A stretch of DNA of 64,000 nt from Populus alba (Eukaryota; Streptophyta; Magnoliopsida; Malpighiales; Salicaceae): assembly GCF_005239225.2 (NCBI RefSeq), contig NC_133302.1, forward strand, positions 12,867,991-12,931,990, read 5' to 3'. Numbering within the stretch: position 1 is the first letter of the stretch; every line of letters begins with the position of its first letter. The notes under the pieces were generated by a model. The model was given only the letters and a program-made list of their open reading frames with translations. It was not told where the DNA came from and ran no database searches. The translations under genes and the position numbers were made by a program. This document shows positions 25,163 through 37,905 of the stretch, piece after piece.

Positions 25163-26449
25163 AGAGAACATCAACTCACAAAATACAAAAAACAGCACAT
25201 TATAGAATGCAATCGAATAAAAAAAGTTCAGTGACCAAAACCAAAAAAAGACACTACAACTCATAGTAAAGTGTGAAAGCATGCATAGTGCAACTGAGTA
25301 AATTAAAACAACTAGCTCTTTTAGTTTATTTTGTAATAATTATGTTCATTTGTGTTGTTCTTATTGTGTTTTTTTTTTAAAATAGTAACAAATATCATAC
25401 TAAATTAAAATTCATAACCCAGATTTTTTATAATTTTTCTCAACTCGATATTCATTTTTATTATTTTTATTGAATGAAATTGCACTTAGAACATTTATAT
25501 CTTGAAACTAAAATAAAAAAAGTGATACTTTTTTTTTTATAAAACATATAATATAATATATTTTATTTTTCAATTCATATCAAATTTAAATTATTAATTA
25601 TTTTCAATTGTTATTAAAAAATACTACTATATCATTTGATTTCGTAATCATATTAAAAAAAATCTTAAATAAAATATTAAGGGATTAAATAATAAATAAT
25701 TAAACTCCTATACTATCATAAACTTTTGAATAAATTGAAGGGCCTTGATGTGGGTTATTCTAGGTTAGGGGATGATTTTCTAGATTTTTCTTCTTCTCTA
25801 TCTTACAGAAGAATAATAAATAGGCATCTCAAGCTGAAGCTTGTGATATAAGCTTCCAATTAATTTACGTACAAATAATCTACACTAAAACCATTATAAG
25901 AAACTATTATTAAAATTATTTAGTTATAATTTTTCTTTTATTTCTCTCTCTTTTTTTATATATTTTAATTTGGTATTGTAACAAACTTCTTTAAATTATA
26001 TAGAAGAATCATATTCATATAAAATAGAATATTTTTTTCTTTTTAAATTTTAACAGAGTTTTTTCTAATAAAAACTCTTTTAAAAACAATCTTAAATACA
26101 TGTTCATCATCATAAAGGTAGCTCTAAACACACCATTTATCATATTCATCAATGCAAATATACACATAATATTTAGATATAAAATAAGATCATCACATCA
26201 CATATGTTTCTCCCCTATCACTACCACTACTACACCTCCTCCACCATCAATGCCATGTAACAAGCACTTTCTTCTTCACCACCATCTTCACCACTATCTC
26301 ATAGTGAGACTCACACCACCACCATTAAAAAATATTTATATGTAAAATATTTTTCAAGCCATATTGAAAAATATTTTTTATCCATGCATAAAATTATTTT
26401 ACACAATAGTACAACCCTAAAAACAATGTTCCAAAAACACTCTTAAGTT
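25163..26449. other. AT-rich spacer without genes
   Basis: No coding signal was seen. A small CACCACCAC/ACTACCACTAC-rich patch lies at 26218-26325. The frame through it is low-complexity and not convincing. Confidence 0.5.
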
Positions 26450-28801
26450 AAGAGTGTACAAACCTAACCCGGTACAATGATTGACTCACAAGTCAGATGA
26501 GTTGACCCGGGTAAAAAAAAAAAAGAAAGAATTCTAACGCAACATTTATAAAAAACACTTAACTAGTTACAATGTAATACTTTTATAAATCAAATTTTAA
26601 TTTTAAACCAACAACGTAAATTTAATTCAATATCCAAAACACAAACCAAATATAAATTTTAAAATATTTAAAACAAAACATCCAAAAAAATAAATTCTAA
26701 ATCAACAAAACATATATTTTTTTTGAATGAACACATTAAGCTCTTTGGTGTCCTTAGAAGAAAAAATTGTATCAAATGTCGATGGAATTGATTTATTTTA
26801 TCGACAACTAATAAAACATCATCATACTTATTTGAAATTCCATAATCACAATTATCTTCAATCTCATTAATATTTATAAAATCTACATTTAAAACATAAT
26901 TAACAAATAAATATTATATATTAAGCAATACTTTATTTTAAATAATATTTTTCACTAAACCTTCTTTTCTAATGTTTTTATCGAGGCTAATTGTCCACAC
27001 AAGCAGCAACAACTATACTAATCCTGCCTTCCACTCACACAAATAAATTCAAGCTAAAATCCTTTTCTAGTTATATAATTATATTTTATCAGTAAAATTG
27101 TACTAGCATTCTAAAAATATTCATTGATAAAATAAGTATTTTAATTGCCATTGCAATTGGACTTGAGCAAATAAATAACCAATTGAAAAGTGTTTTAAAT
27201 ATGATTTAATTTTTTTTTGCATGTCACAAATAAAAAAAATTGCAATGAAAAATATAATAGAGATTCAACTGAATCTAAGCCTTTTTTTTTTTTTGGCTTT
27301 ATAAAAACTTTAAGTTATTAGCATGGAAGCCCAGAAACATAATTAGGATGGATCACCGCTCAGCTATAGAAAATCCTTTAAATACTGATGGATCTTGAAT
27401 TTCTATAATGAAAACACTTGATTAAATAATATGCGAAAATTACCATCCTTGATGATTTCATAACCTATCATACTGTTTTACTTGAAAAATCAAGCACTGA
27501 AAAACAAAATGGTATATATATATATAATTTGCCTGTAAAACATCGTTAAAAACATTCAGGTTTCATTTGGATTTATCTAGGATTTGGAAGTTCCGGGTCG
27601 ACCGAGTTTTGCCAGGTCAAATCCCTTGCTGATTTTTTATTTTACCCAGCTCTAGCCCCGGGTTTACCGGTTCTCGACTCGCCTGACCGGACTGAGTTTT
27701 TAAATTATGCTATTAACAACACAATCCCCTATTTTGTACAAAATCTCCTACATGTATTCTTTAATATTGGTCTCTAACAAGTGACCATCACTGACTATCA
27801 AACAACTTCTGTCCTCTCAGGTAAGAACTAACAACACAACAACATCCCTAAAACCTTATTAGTGCATATATTTTCCATTTATGACTTGCCTGTCTCTGTC
27901 TGTTTCTTTCCTTTTCTAGTCATTGAACTCCCATCTCCTCAACTTCTATTTTCTTTATTGGTCGATTGGTAATCGTGTGATGTTCTCTCTCTGTTCTTTC
28001 TTCTCAACTGTAATGTACTTAGAATTGTAAATGTAATAATAAACCAACATTTTGTGTAAGGACAAATCGTGAAGGCTATTTCTCTGATTCTCTTTATGGA
28101 GCCAAATTTCTATCCAAGCTGCTTTCTTCAGTATTTGCATGGGACCCAAGCTAGCAACGTCTAAAACTACAGTTGCTCGGCTGCGAATTTAACCTATGCA
28201 TTTTAATATTGTAAAACTACGTCAGCTTTCTGCAGCCACCCAATCCTGGTTTCTTCTCCTATCGAGATAATCCATACGGCCTAGACAGATTGATGGAGAT
28301 GTTTTAAGTTTCGGTCGACAAGCACATGCATGTGCTTGAGGCCATGGTGATTTTTCTCATTCTATCTTTCTATTGACTTTAATTTCTTTATTTTTCTTCT
28401 TCAAGGAAATTTTAAAATTGTAGAACATGTCATCAAAGTTTCAGTTTTAGATCGAACAAAAACATGTATTTGGCAAACATGAATTCTATTCCATTATTGT
28501 ATATATACAGTACAATACAACTAAGATTGTTGAAGAGTTTAAAATACAGGACCATCTCTTAGTTGCTACGCTATTCAGTCCAAGGTTGTTCTTCCATGCA
28601 GAGTTTTTAAACCCGATCTAGTGATTGATTCGGTCCAAGACCCGGATCATGGGTTTTGTCCAGGTCACTGGGTCAACCCCAATTTTTTTTTATAAATAAA
28701 AATGATATATTTTAGTTAAAAATAAATATATAATCAATGAGTTGTAACCAAGTCTTGCCGGGTCAACTGAGTCATTAGATCAACCTATTGGGTCACCTAA
28801 A
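26450..28801. repeat. Scattered fragments of a GGGTCAACC-rich dispersed repeat family
   Basis: Three patches carry words such as GACCCGGG, GGGTCGACCGAG and CACTGGGTCAACCCC: about 26455-26515, 27585-27705 and 28595-28801. They resemble the ends of the hAT-like element at 38096-38986. The last patch is directly interrupted by the CACTA element. The spacers between them are A/T-rich and gene-free. Confidence 0.5.
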
Positions 28802-28817
28802 CACTACCAGAAATTCG

Positions 28818-29276
28818 CTAAATACCAACGGACTCACCGACGGAATTTTTTTTGTCGGTATTTTTCAGTCGAAATCACCGACGGAATAATTTAGTTGGTA
28901 ATTAGGTCGGTAATTACCGACGGACTATATCCGTCGGTAATTACCGATTGAATTACCGACAGAAAATTCAGAATTAATGAAAAAAAGGCGCGGAGGTTTT
29001 GGCGGGTGATTTTACCGACGGACTCACCGACGGAATGAAAACCGGGGAGCCGTACGTGTGATGGGACCTGTTCACCGTCAATAATACCGACGGAATCACC
29101 GACGGATTTGAAATGCCAGATCCGTACCGGTGACGCGACCGGTGCACTGTTAAAAATACCGACGGAATCACCGAGGGATTTGAATAGCAGGTCCGTGCGG
29201 TGATGTGTCGATTGCCCGTTAGAATTACCGACGGTTTCGCCGACGTATTCACCGACGGAATAAAACCGTCGGCAAA
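28818..29276. repeat. Left subterminal motif array of the CACTA element
   Basis: ACCGACGGA and its complement TCCGTCGGT, with variants, recur at least fifteen times, often as ACCGACGGAxTCACCGACGG. In En/Spm a short subterminal motif is bound by TNPA; this array is in the equivalent position, so a binding role is inferred. It also covers the likely promoter of the TNPD-like gene, followed by a pyrimidine-rich leader near 29304-29345. Confidence 0.85.
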
Positions 29277-29712
29277 AGTGAATATATGGCCACTCTGCCG
29301 ACACTCTCCTCCCCATTTCTCCTTCTTCTTCCTAATCCTAACCCTCCCCATCTGCAAATAACCAGCCCCCCCTCGCCCAAAAAAAAAAATCTTCCTCATC
29401 TCAGCACAACAAGTTGTGTTTCTTGAAGTTTTGTGGTCACAACATCCGTGTTCTGATTTACCGATAGATTTTATCATTTTTTGTAAGTAATTCTATCTTT
29501 TAAAATTTTTATTATATGTATTTTTTTTTGTAGATGTACATGTTTTATTGTTATTTCTCAAACAAACTTGTAGTATATGAATGTATAATTTTATACTTGT
29601 TATGGTTTGTTTTATATTTTGTAAGATTGTATTTGTTTGTAAATTGTTAAAACTTAATTTGTAGAATTACCGAATTACATGTTATGTTTTGAAATAATTA
29701 AGAGCTTGCTTA

Positions 29713-32700
29713 ATGGGTCCTTTTTATAGAGGTTCGATAGAAGTTATGGATGATCGTTCATGGATGTATCTAGATTCACCCCAAGGATTGCGGAGGATGG
29801 ATTATTGTAACAGGGTTCAGGGTTTTATTAATTTTGCAACATCTATTCCCAAAATTTTTACTGGAGGCGGTATTAGGTGTCCATGCAAGAAGTGTCAAAA
29901 TAAAAAGTATCTGCATCCAGATGTTGTAATGATGCATCTTCTACACAAAGGGTTTGTGGAGGATTACGAGTGTTGGTATGCACATGGAGAGGTATTTGTT
30001 AGTAATAGGAGAATGGGAGAAACGGTGGTTGGGTCAACTTCTAGTGCTAGCAACGTGCATGAAGCGGCAAATGACAACACTAATCCTTACAGAAACATGG
30101 TTATGGATGCAATGAGAATGAATCAAGATAATGTCAATCAATGTCCAATTGTAGAAGAAGAACCTAATGCAGAGGCATCTAGGTTTTTTGATTTGTTGAA
30201 AGATTCTGACGAACCATTATGGGATGGCTGCACAAACCACAGTAAATTATCGGCCGTGGCACAGGTGTTCACCATGAAGTCAGATCACGAGTTGAGTGAG
30301 GCTGGGTATGACAAAATTATTAATTGGGCAAGAAGCATTTTACCTGAAGGGAACAGGCTCAAAGAGAACTTCTATGCTGCGAAGTCCATGATGAAACCCC
30401 TCAGTTTAGGATACCAGAAAATTGACATGTGCCCTAACTTCTGCATGTTATACTACCTTGAAAATGCAGAGATGACCGAGTGCATGACATGTGGGCATTC
30501 CCGTTACAAACCCAGAACTGGCAGGGGGAAGACTCTAGTGGCATATAAAAAACTTAGATATTTCCCGATCACACCTAGACTGCAGAGTTTATTTATGTCA
30601 CCAAGGACTGCTGAGCACATGACATGGCACCAAACACACGATGCCGTTGATGGTGTGATGGTGCATCCTTCTGACGGCGAAGCGTGGAAACGCTTTAACA
30701 GTGTGCATCCTGACTTTTCTGCTGAATCAAGGAATGTCCGACTTGGGTTGTGTACAGACGGGTTCAACCCATTTGTGTCATTTGCTGCTCCCTATTCTTG
30801 TTGGCCGGTCATTCTCACAGTTTATAACTTGCCACCGGGAATGTGTATGAGGCCAGAGTTCATGTTTCTATCTACTGTCATACCCGGTCCAAGTAGCCCG
30901 GGGCGGAATATAGATGTTTGTCTTCGACCGTTGATAGATGAGCTGGCGCAGTTGTGGTCCTCCGGATCTCTGACTTATGATATATCGAGGAAACAAAATT
31001 TCCTTATGAGGGCGGCTTTGATGTGGACTATCAGTGATTTTCCAGCTTATGGAATGCTTTCTGGTTGGAGCACGCATGGGAAACTCGCATGTCCATACTG
31101 CATGGAAAACAACAAGGCATTCACGCTAGCAAACGGAGGTAAAGCTTCTTTTTTTGACTGTCACCGTCGCTTCTTGCCACTTAATCACAGGTTCAGAAAG
31201 AACATAAAAGATTTCTTTGTTGGCAGAGTTGAAAAAGATGTTGCATCCCCGCGTCTTTCTGGTGAAGAATTGCATCATGTTGTATCAGAGTACGGTGACA
31301 TTGTGTTTGGGCTTCAATCAGGTAAGCAAAAGTTTCCTGGTTTTGGTTTGACCCATAATTGGGTAAAGCGAAGTATCTTTTGGGAGCTTCCGTATTGGAA
31401 GACCAATCTTCTCTGCCATAACCTTGACGTCATGTACATCGAAAAGAACGTGTTTGAGAATATTTTCAACACCGTCATAGATGTGAAGGGGAAGACAAAG
31501 GACAACATGAAGGCTAGATTGAATATAGCTTTATACTGTAACCGTAAAAATATGGAGTTGGTTTATGAGGAGTCACGGGTTACAAAACCAAGGGCAAGCT
31601 TCGTGTTAGAGAAAAACGCACAACTGCTAGTCTACAAATGGCTTAAGAGTCTGCGTTTTCCGGATGGACATGCATCAAACATATCAAGGCTTGTTAACAT
31701 AGAGGACTACAGATTGTATGGAATGAAGAGTCATGACTGCCACGTGTTTATGCAAACACTCATCCCATTAGCTTTTCGTGATTTGTTGCCAAAGGGAATA
31801 TGGGATGCACTGACGGAGATCAGTCATTTCTTCAGAGATATATGCTCCAGCAAGATGAATGTTGAGCACATTGAGAGGCTTCAAATGAATATCATTGAGA
31901 CACTATGCAAACTTGAGATGATATTCCCTCCTTCATTTTTTGACTCAATGGAGCATCTCCCTATACATCTACCGTTCGAGGAAAAAGCTGGAGGACCGGT
32001 CCAGTATAGATGGATGTACCCATTCGAACGGTGAGATATTACAGTTGTAATGGAATTCATATCTTAAAGTATTTTCTATGTTTTTCTTAATTGAAAATAC
32101 TTGAATTATACTTCAATGCAGGTACTTGTTTAATCTAAAAAAAGGGTTAAGAACAAGACGCATGTTGAGGCTTCGATATCTGAGGCCTATATTGTTGAAG
32201 AGATATCAATATTTATCTCGTACTATTTCGAACCTCATCTGAGAACAAGAATCAATCGCGTTCCATGGCATGACGATGGCGGTGAAGTGCCTTCCAGTGG
32301 GAACTTGTCAATATTCTCCAATACTGGACGACCCACACCTAAAAATGCCGTAAGAGGAAGATATTTGTCGGAAATAGAATTCAAACAAGCACACAACTAT
32401 GTTCTATTTAACTGTGATGAGCTGAGACCATTTATTCAGTAAGTCTATATATGTGTAATACTAATTAAACTTTGTCAGTAACATACTGTTAATTATATAT
32501 TGTAATATCATACACTCATTATCACTTGCAAGCAACATCGATAATATTTGCTCTCCAATAACTCGCAGCTGACCGAATCCCAGATCTTTCAATTACAAGA
32601 TGAACAATTTGCCACATGGTTCAGAACACATGTAAGCACTATCACAAACTCATTCTAACGTATGCATGTCATTACGAGATTCTCGTTCATTTACCGTTTA

Positions 32701-33506
32701 TTGATGTACATTTAATTACATATATTTACAAGGTTTATCAAATGGGAAGGAGTGCGCCGAAGTCATTGTCTTCACTAAGCCTCGACCCTGAAAGAAAAGT
32801 TAAGTGCTACAACGGGTATTTTGTCAATGGATATGTTTTCCATACTGAAGAATACGGGCAAGGAAGAAAGACATACAATTACGGTGTTTGTGTTAAGGGA
32901 TCCACAAGTAGCCAGTTAGAAGTTGACTACTATGGTAGATTAGAAGAGGTCGTCGAACTGCAATATCATAGCGAGTAGAATAAAGTGTTTTTATTCAAAT
33001 GCTATTGGTATGACACAACGGACAGAGGAATCAGAGTTGATCCGCACCATGGTCTGGTCGAAATCAACTCAAAAGCTAGACTCCGCAACATAAACGATGT
33101 CTTTGTTTTCGCAAAGCAATGTCAACAAGTTTATTACACATACACCCCTTCATTTAGAAAGGATCGATCAAGAGTTGATTGGTTGTCCGTTTTAAAAACG
33201 AAACCATGGGGTCGTGTTGAGGTTGTTTAGGATGAGAACGAAGACACAAGTGTGCGAGATGAAGTCTTTCAAGTTTGTGAGTTGGTTGAACCATATCGAG
33301 TTGCTCCTTCGATTGAATTGGAAGAAAATTCAAATTTTCGAGTTCTCGATCATAGGCTTGTTGATATTGACGGAGAGGAGTTGAATGTTGTTCTCAGCTC
33401 TAGCGGACAAGCAAATGTCGATGAAGAAGATGATATCCATTTTGAAGATTGTGATGAAGATGATGACAATTCAATTGACGAGGAAGAAGAAGAAAATTCT
33501 GACTAA
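29713..33506 (+). pseudogene. TNPD-like CACTA transposase, disrupted
   Basis: This gene would encode the DDE-type transposase that cuts and inserts the element. Exon 1 (29713-32030) is open for over 770 codons. It starts with a transposase-associated zinc-binding region (CPCKKCQNKKYLHPD, HLLHKGF), then Transposase_21 (NVRLGLCTDGFNPF, SCWPVILTVYNLPPG, GWSTHGKLACPYC), then DUF4218 (KSHDCHVFMQTLIP, GGPVQYRWMYPFER). Exon 2 (32122-32438) continues YLFN but shifts frame at an A-run (32137-32143), after which the family-like THVEASISEAYIVEEIS appears one base out of phase. Exon 3 (32533-32631) holds LTESQIFQLQDEQFATWF, also out of phase with an upstream TAA. Exon 4 (32733-33506) has DUF4216 (INSKARLRNINDVFVFA, DRSRVDWLSVLKTKPWG) with two in-frame TAG codons (32976-32978, 33228-33230) and an acidic tail. 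The alternative start at MDDRSWMY is equally possible. Confidence 0.9.
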
Positions 33507-33702
33507 TTATATGAAAATGAAGCCCTATGTAAAAACATTTGTCTCATGTAATTTAGATTATGAATGATGTATTTTGTAAAACAAAATATTTCCTGTTTAA
33601 GCAATGTGGTTATTGTTTTATGTGATGGACAGTTTATCAGTTAAGTTTTTGCAGGAAGGTAAACAAGCAATACAAAGACAACCTTTCCTGCATAATGCAA
33701 AA

Positions 33703-34326
33703 TTACCGACGTCCATACCGACGGATAACCATCCGTCGGTATCTCACAGAGAGTTCGAAATTAATTACGTGAAATGCCACCACCACTGACGACATTATGG
33801 ATGGATTCACCGACACATACACCGACGGATTATAGTCCGTCGGTATATCATAGAGAGTTCGAAAATAATTACAACAAAATGCCACAATCAGCGACGGGTA
33901 TACCAACGGATTCTAGTCTGTCGATATCTCATAGAGAGTTCGAAAATATTTACAACAAAATGCCACAATCAGCGACGGGTATACCGACGGATTCTAGTCC
34001 GTCGGTATCTCACAGAGAGTTTGAAAATATTTACAACAAAATGCCAAAATCACTGACGGCTTCCCCGACGGAATATTTCCGTCGGTAAAATATCACCGAA
34101 AGAAATACCGACGGACCGCGCGATTTCCAACGTGTGTGAATTAATGCGCCTCTGAACTTGTCAGATTACCGACGGAATCACCGACGGACGTCGAAAAATA
34201 TGGAGGGCTGTTAAAAATTCGGTGTGAAATTCAAAAATTACCGACAGAGTTTTGACCTGTTACCGACGGAATTGATGACCTTTTATCGACGGAGATTAAT
34301 TCCGTCGGTGATTCCGTCGGTAAAAC
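33703..34326. repeat. Internal ACCGACGGA motif array with 81-bp tandem units
   Basis: The same motif that fills both subterminal regions recurs here, between the two transposon genes. Part of it is arranged in 81-bp tandem units: GAGAGTT starts at 33853, 33934 and 34015, with an earlier variant at 33749. Each unit carries a small palindrome of the form CCGACGGATTCTAGTCCGTCGG. Because 81 is a multiple of three, a reading frame runs through the units (33774-34088), but it is a by-product of the repeat. The array sits just upstream of the second gene. Confidence 0.85.
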
Positions 34327-34329
34327 TGC

Positions 34330-35530
34330 CCTATAAGTTCCAGCCCCCGCCGCTTCGCCTCATTTTTTCTTCTTCTCCCCGTGCCGCTTCTCTTCTCTTC
34401 TCTTCTCTTCTCCCCGCGCCGCTGCACCTCAGATTTTTGCCTTCAATCTCTAGCAAGATTTAGTGTTGTGAATCTTCCTCAAATTAAAAGGTATGTGTTT
34501 TTTTCCAATTTATTTTATTTACTTTTAATTTATTTTTAGTTGTTTTTATTTTTGTTATTTTGTTGTTTTGGTGTTTTTTTTGGTAATGTAGATAAAGTTT
34601 TGAATTTGTCACATTATTAAGGTATGTATATTTCGTTGCTTTTATTGATGTAAGTTTTTTTTTTTGAATTTTTTGAATATTTTTTATTGTTTTGAGTATA
34701 ATTATTGATTAATTTGTTGAATTATAATTGTTAATGTTGAATTATAATGATTAATTTGTTGAATTTATTTTTTGTCATTTTTTTTATTGTTTTGAATATA
34801 ATTATTGATTAATTTGTTGAATTATAATTGTTAATGTTGAATTATAATGATTAATTTGTTAATTTATTGAATTTATTTTTTGTCATTTTTTTTATTGTTT
34901 TGAATATAATTATTGATTAATTTGTTGAATTATAATTGTTAATGTTGAATTATAATGATTAATTTGTTGAATTATAATTGTTAAGGTTGAATTTACCTTA
35001 GAATTAATAATTGGATATGTTGGAATAATTAGTATTTTTTTTTTATATTATTGCATGATTTGTGTTTAACTGTTTCCATTGATTTTAATTGTTAGGCTAT
35101 AATTCTTTTTTATTTTATTGAATATATTTTATTGTTTTATTGCCATAATTATTTAATAATTTGTTGAATTAATATTGTTAATGTTGAATTTATCTTAGAT
35201 TTAATAATTGAATATGTTGGAAGAATTATTAATTTTACTCTAACTTGATGATTTGTGTTTAATTGTTTCGATTTATTTTGAATTTATAGTTTTGTTGTAT
35301 TGACATAATTATTGAATAATTCGTGAATTGTAATTGTTAACGTTGAATTTATCTTATGATTAATAGTTGAATATGTTGGAATAATTAGTATAGATTGGGT
35401 CAATTGGTTGTGGCTATTGTTAATATTTGCAGGTTTGTGGATTTGGGTAATATCAAGTATAGGGGAGGTGCTGCCGAATTTTTTTAACTTTTGAATTTTA
35501 TTATACAATTATTTATATAAAATTGTTTAG
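34330..35530 (+). promoter_or_regulatory. Leader region of the second CACTA gene, with an AT-rich intron
   Basis: After the internal array, CCCTATAAGTTCC (a possible TATA-like box near 34331) is followed by a C/T-rich leader with TCTCTTCTCTTC repeats (34380-34415). The plus-strand sequence TTAAAAG/GTATGTG near 34490 is a plausible donor of a 5'UTR intron, which would end before the ATG at 35531. The intron is extremely T/A-rich. Confidence 0.4.
34690..35000. repeat. About 100-bp AT-rich tandem repeat in the leader intron
   Basis: The block beginning AATTATTGATTAATTTGTTG and continuing GAATTATAATTGTTAATGTT recurs near 34699, 34800 and 34908, with intervals of about 101-108 bp. A degenerate further copy lies near 35140-35215. 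It has no coding potential. Confidence 0.75.
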
Positions 35531-37236
35531 ATGCGGAGAATGAAATCCAGAGCTAGTCGTTCACGTCCAGTCGAATCAAGTTCGTCTAGCAGCGATGCTG
35601 ATGTTTCCTTAGGTGCCTCTCAAGAAGAGGCACCTACACCACCTGCGCCATCAACCGATGCTGCCTCTTCCAGCGATGTTTCACATCGCAGAAGCGGCGT
35701 GCCTTCGCAGCGGAATCAATTTACCCGTAAGTACGAGGCACAGTGGAAGGACGATCTTTCAATGTAAGTTTGTTAAGAGTTTTAGTTTTTTTTTTATATA
35801 TAAAAAAACAAATTTAAAACATAATTTATGAAGTAATCACTATTTCATTAATTTCATTTCTTTTCAGGTTCACAAACATTGAGGCCGCCCCAGTAATATC
35901 ATCGGCGTTTAAAGCGTCGATGGAGATTCCATTGTTTCAATGGGGTCAGATATCTAGGCATCCTGAATGGATGCCTCAAATCAATGCATGGTTTCGTAGA
36001 TTTGAGGTTCGTGTTAATATATAATTTTCAGCTTATTTCTAATAAATTCTAGTTATAATTGTAAATAAATTATTAACATTTTAAAAAATTATTTTTTTTA
36101 TACACAGCATCGATTCAGCTGGGACGATGAACATGACACTGTTGTGAGGAGGGTGTGGGAAAATCACGCGGCAATTAGGTAACATAGAAAACAGTACGAA
36201 TTTTTTTTTACATAATTATTTATGTTTCGAAATGTAATTTTTTCGTGCGTGATTTTTGGTATGACACCCAGAAAAAGGCAAAAAAAAACAGCGAGGGATA
36301 AGGGGTTCGAAGGCTGGAATGATGTTGCGGTTTGGAGGGATTTCAAACCGATATACATCCCGGAAGATATATGGCCGCACTATCTTCAGCACGTGACGTC
36401 TGAGCGGTTCACTCGACGCTCATAGTCCGGTGCTGGCAACCGGAATCGGCCAATTCATGGCTCGGTGACAATGCACACCGGCGGCTCCGTTCCGTTTGCT
36501 GCACATGCGAAACGGATGGTAAGATTAATTTAAATGAAATATATCGTTTAATTAATTTGTTAATAAATTTTTTTCATTATAGGCTACGTCTCTTGGACGT
36601 GAGCCGAGCCCTATGGAGCTGTTTGTGGAGACGCACGTGCGGAGTCATGACCGCCAAAAGGGGACGCAACAGTTTGTTGACAACCGCTCTCAACAGTTTG
36701 TGGTATGTTTGTTCAACCATTTTATTTTGTAAGTTATTATTATGTTTATTGAATTGAATATGATGTGATTTTTTTTTCAGGAGACCTATAATAATCGGTT
36801 GAGGGAGAGATACGGGGACGATCCTTCGACCCATTCGGAATTCGATCCGGATTTGTGGATGGAGGCTGGATCGTCAGGTGGACCCGATAAAAATCAGGTT
36901 TACGGGCTCTCCAACACTACCGCCGCCAACTTGCGGTCGACCGGTACTGCTTCAACTGTTGGGAGCTCCCAATCTGTATCGAGCTCCCAATCTAAGGAGT
37001 TTGTGGCCTTGCAGCAAAGGTGCGACCACCTATCAGAGGCGTACACACAACTAAAAGAAGAGCAAAGATTGGTGAACGGACAACACAGAGCAGAGTCTAA
37101 ACAACAAAGAGCGGCCTATGAAGAGCTTCGCCAAATGGTCATGAACATGACACAAGGTGGAACATGTGCGCCTAATCCTTTTTGGCCGCCTAACCCCCAG
37201 CCTCCTCCTCCTCCTCCTCCTCCACCTTTATATTAA
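35531..37236 (+). pseudogene. Ptta/En-Spm second gene (Transposase_24-like, TNPA-type), disrupted
   Basis: This corresponds to the second protein of plant CACTA elements (Transposase_24, 'Ptta/En/Spm'), thought to bind the motif arrays. Exons: 35531-35763 (serine-rich, ending KYEAQWKDDLS), 35868-36006 (SRHPEWMPQINAWFRRFE), 36108-36178 (HRFSWDDEHDTVVRRVWE), about 36261-36518 (GFEGWNDVAVWRDFKPIYIP, later TMHTGGSVPFAAHAKRM), 36583-36702 (SLGREPSPMELFVETHV) and 36781-37236 (ETYNNRLRERYGDDPSTHSE, a glutamine-rich predicted coiled coil, then a proline run and the stop). Exon 4 has an in-frame TAG at 36423-36425, in the context TCA-TAG-TCC. Its expected acceptor reads TTTTTGG where an AG is needed, so splicing and translation are both compromised. 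It would otherwise give a protein of about 400 residues. Confidence 0.85.
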
Positions 37237-37429
37237 TTTTTAATAAACATTATTTATATTTAAAATTTCGTTTAATGTTTTTTTGAAACACATTTATTTT
37301 GTAATGAATATTATTTAACTTTGAGTTTTTGTTGCTTAATATAAATTTTATTTGCATAATTGGTTTGTATTATCATTAATTTAAATTATTTTTTCTAAAA
37401 AATTTTAAAAAAAAATTACACAGGGATTT

Positions 37430-37905
37430 ACTGACAGAATAACTCCGTCGGCATTGGACAGTGTCTGCCACCATCACCGACGAATATTCAGACGGACCTA
37501 TTCGGTCGGTATTCCATCCTATCACCGACATATTCACCGACGGATTATTTCCGTTGGTAAAACTCACCGACGAATTTACAGACGCAAATATTCGGTCGGT
37601 ATGAAAGATCACCGACACTTTTACCAACGGATTTAGTCTGTCGGTATTTACATAACACCGACGGAAAATTTTCCGTCGGTATATTTCAAGCGGGAAACTT
37701 TTTTTTTTTGGGGCGCGCACGTTCCGTTGGTAAAACCGTCGGTAAATGTGTTTTTGGTATTTCCGACCGATATAGCGACGAAATGTGGAATTATCGACAA
37801 AAGGTATTCCGACGGATGTATTCCGTCGGTAAAATAGTCGGTAAATAATTTACCGACGAACGTTCTATCTACACCGACGGAATATGTCCGTCGGTAAAAC
37901 TGTGA
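37430..37905. repeat. Right subterminal motif array of the CACTA element
   Basis: Repeated ACCGACGGA, TCCGTCGGTA and variants (ACCGACGAA, TTCGGTCGGTA) in both orientations, ending 12 bp before the terminus. Paired inverted motifs, such as ACCGACGGAATATGTCCGTC near 37873, could form hairpins. It matches the left array in motif and position. Confidence 0.85.

Noticed and set aside
28891..29477. Two overlapping minus-strand frames rich in PSVIPSV/SVGDSVG
   Set aside because: They are translations of the ACCGACGGA subterminal array of the CACTA element.
33774..34088. Repetitive 104-codon frame in the CACTA interior
   Set aside because: It is produced by 81-bp non-coding motif units whose length is a multiple of three; the residues follow the motif array and not a protein family.
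37376..37720. Frame with repeated NPSV/SVSV phrases
   Set aside because: Translation of the right subterminal array, not a gene.
28818..37905. CRISPR-like array from the short repeated ACCGACGGA words
   Set aside because: Irregular spacing, both orientations, eukaryotic context and position inside CACTA termini show that these are transposon binding motifs.
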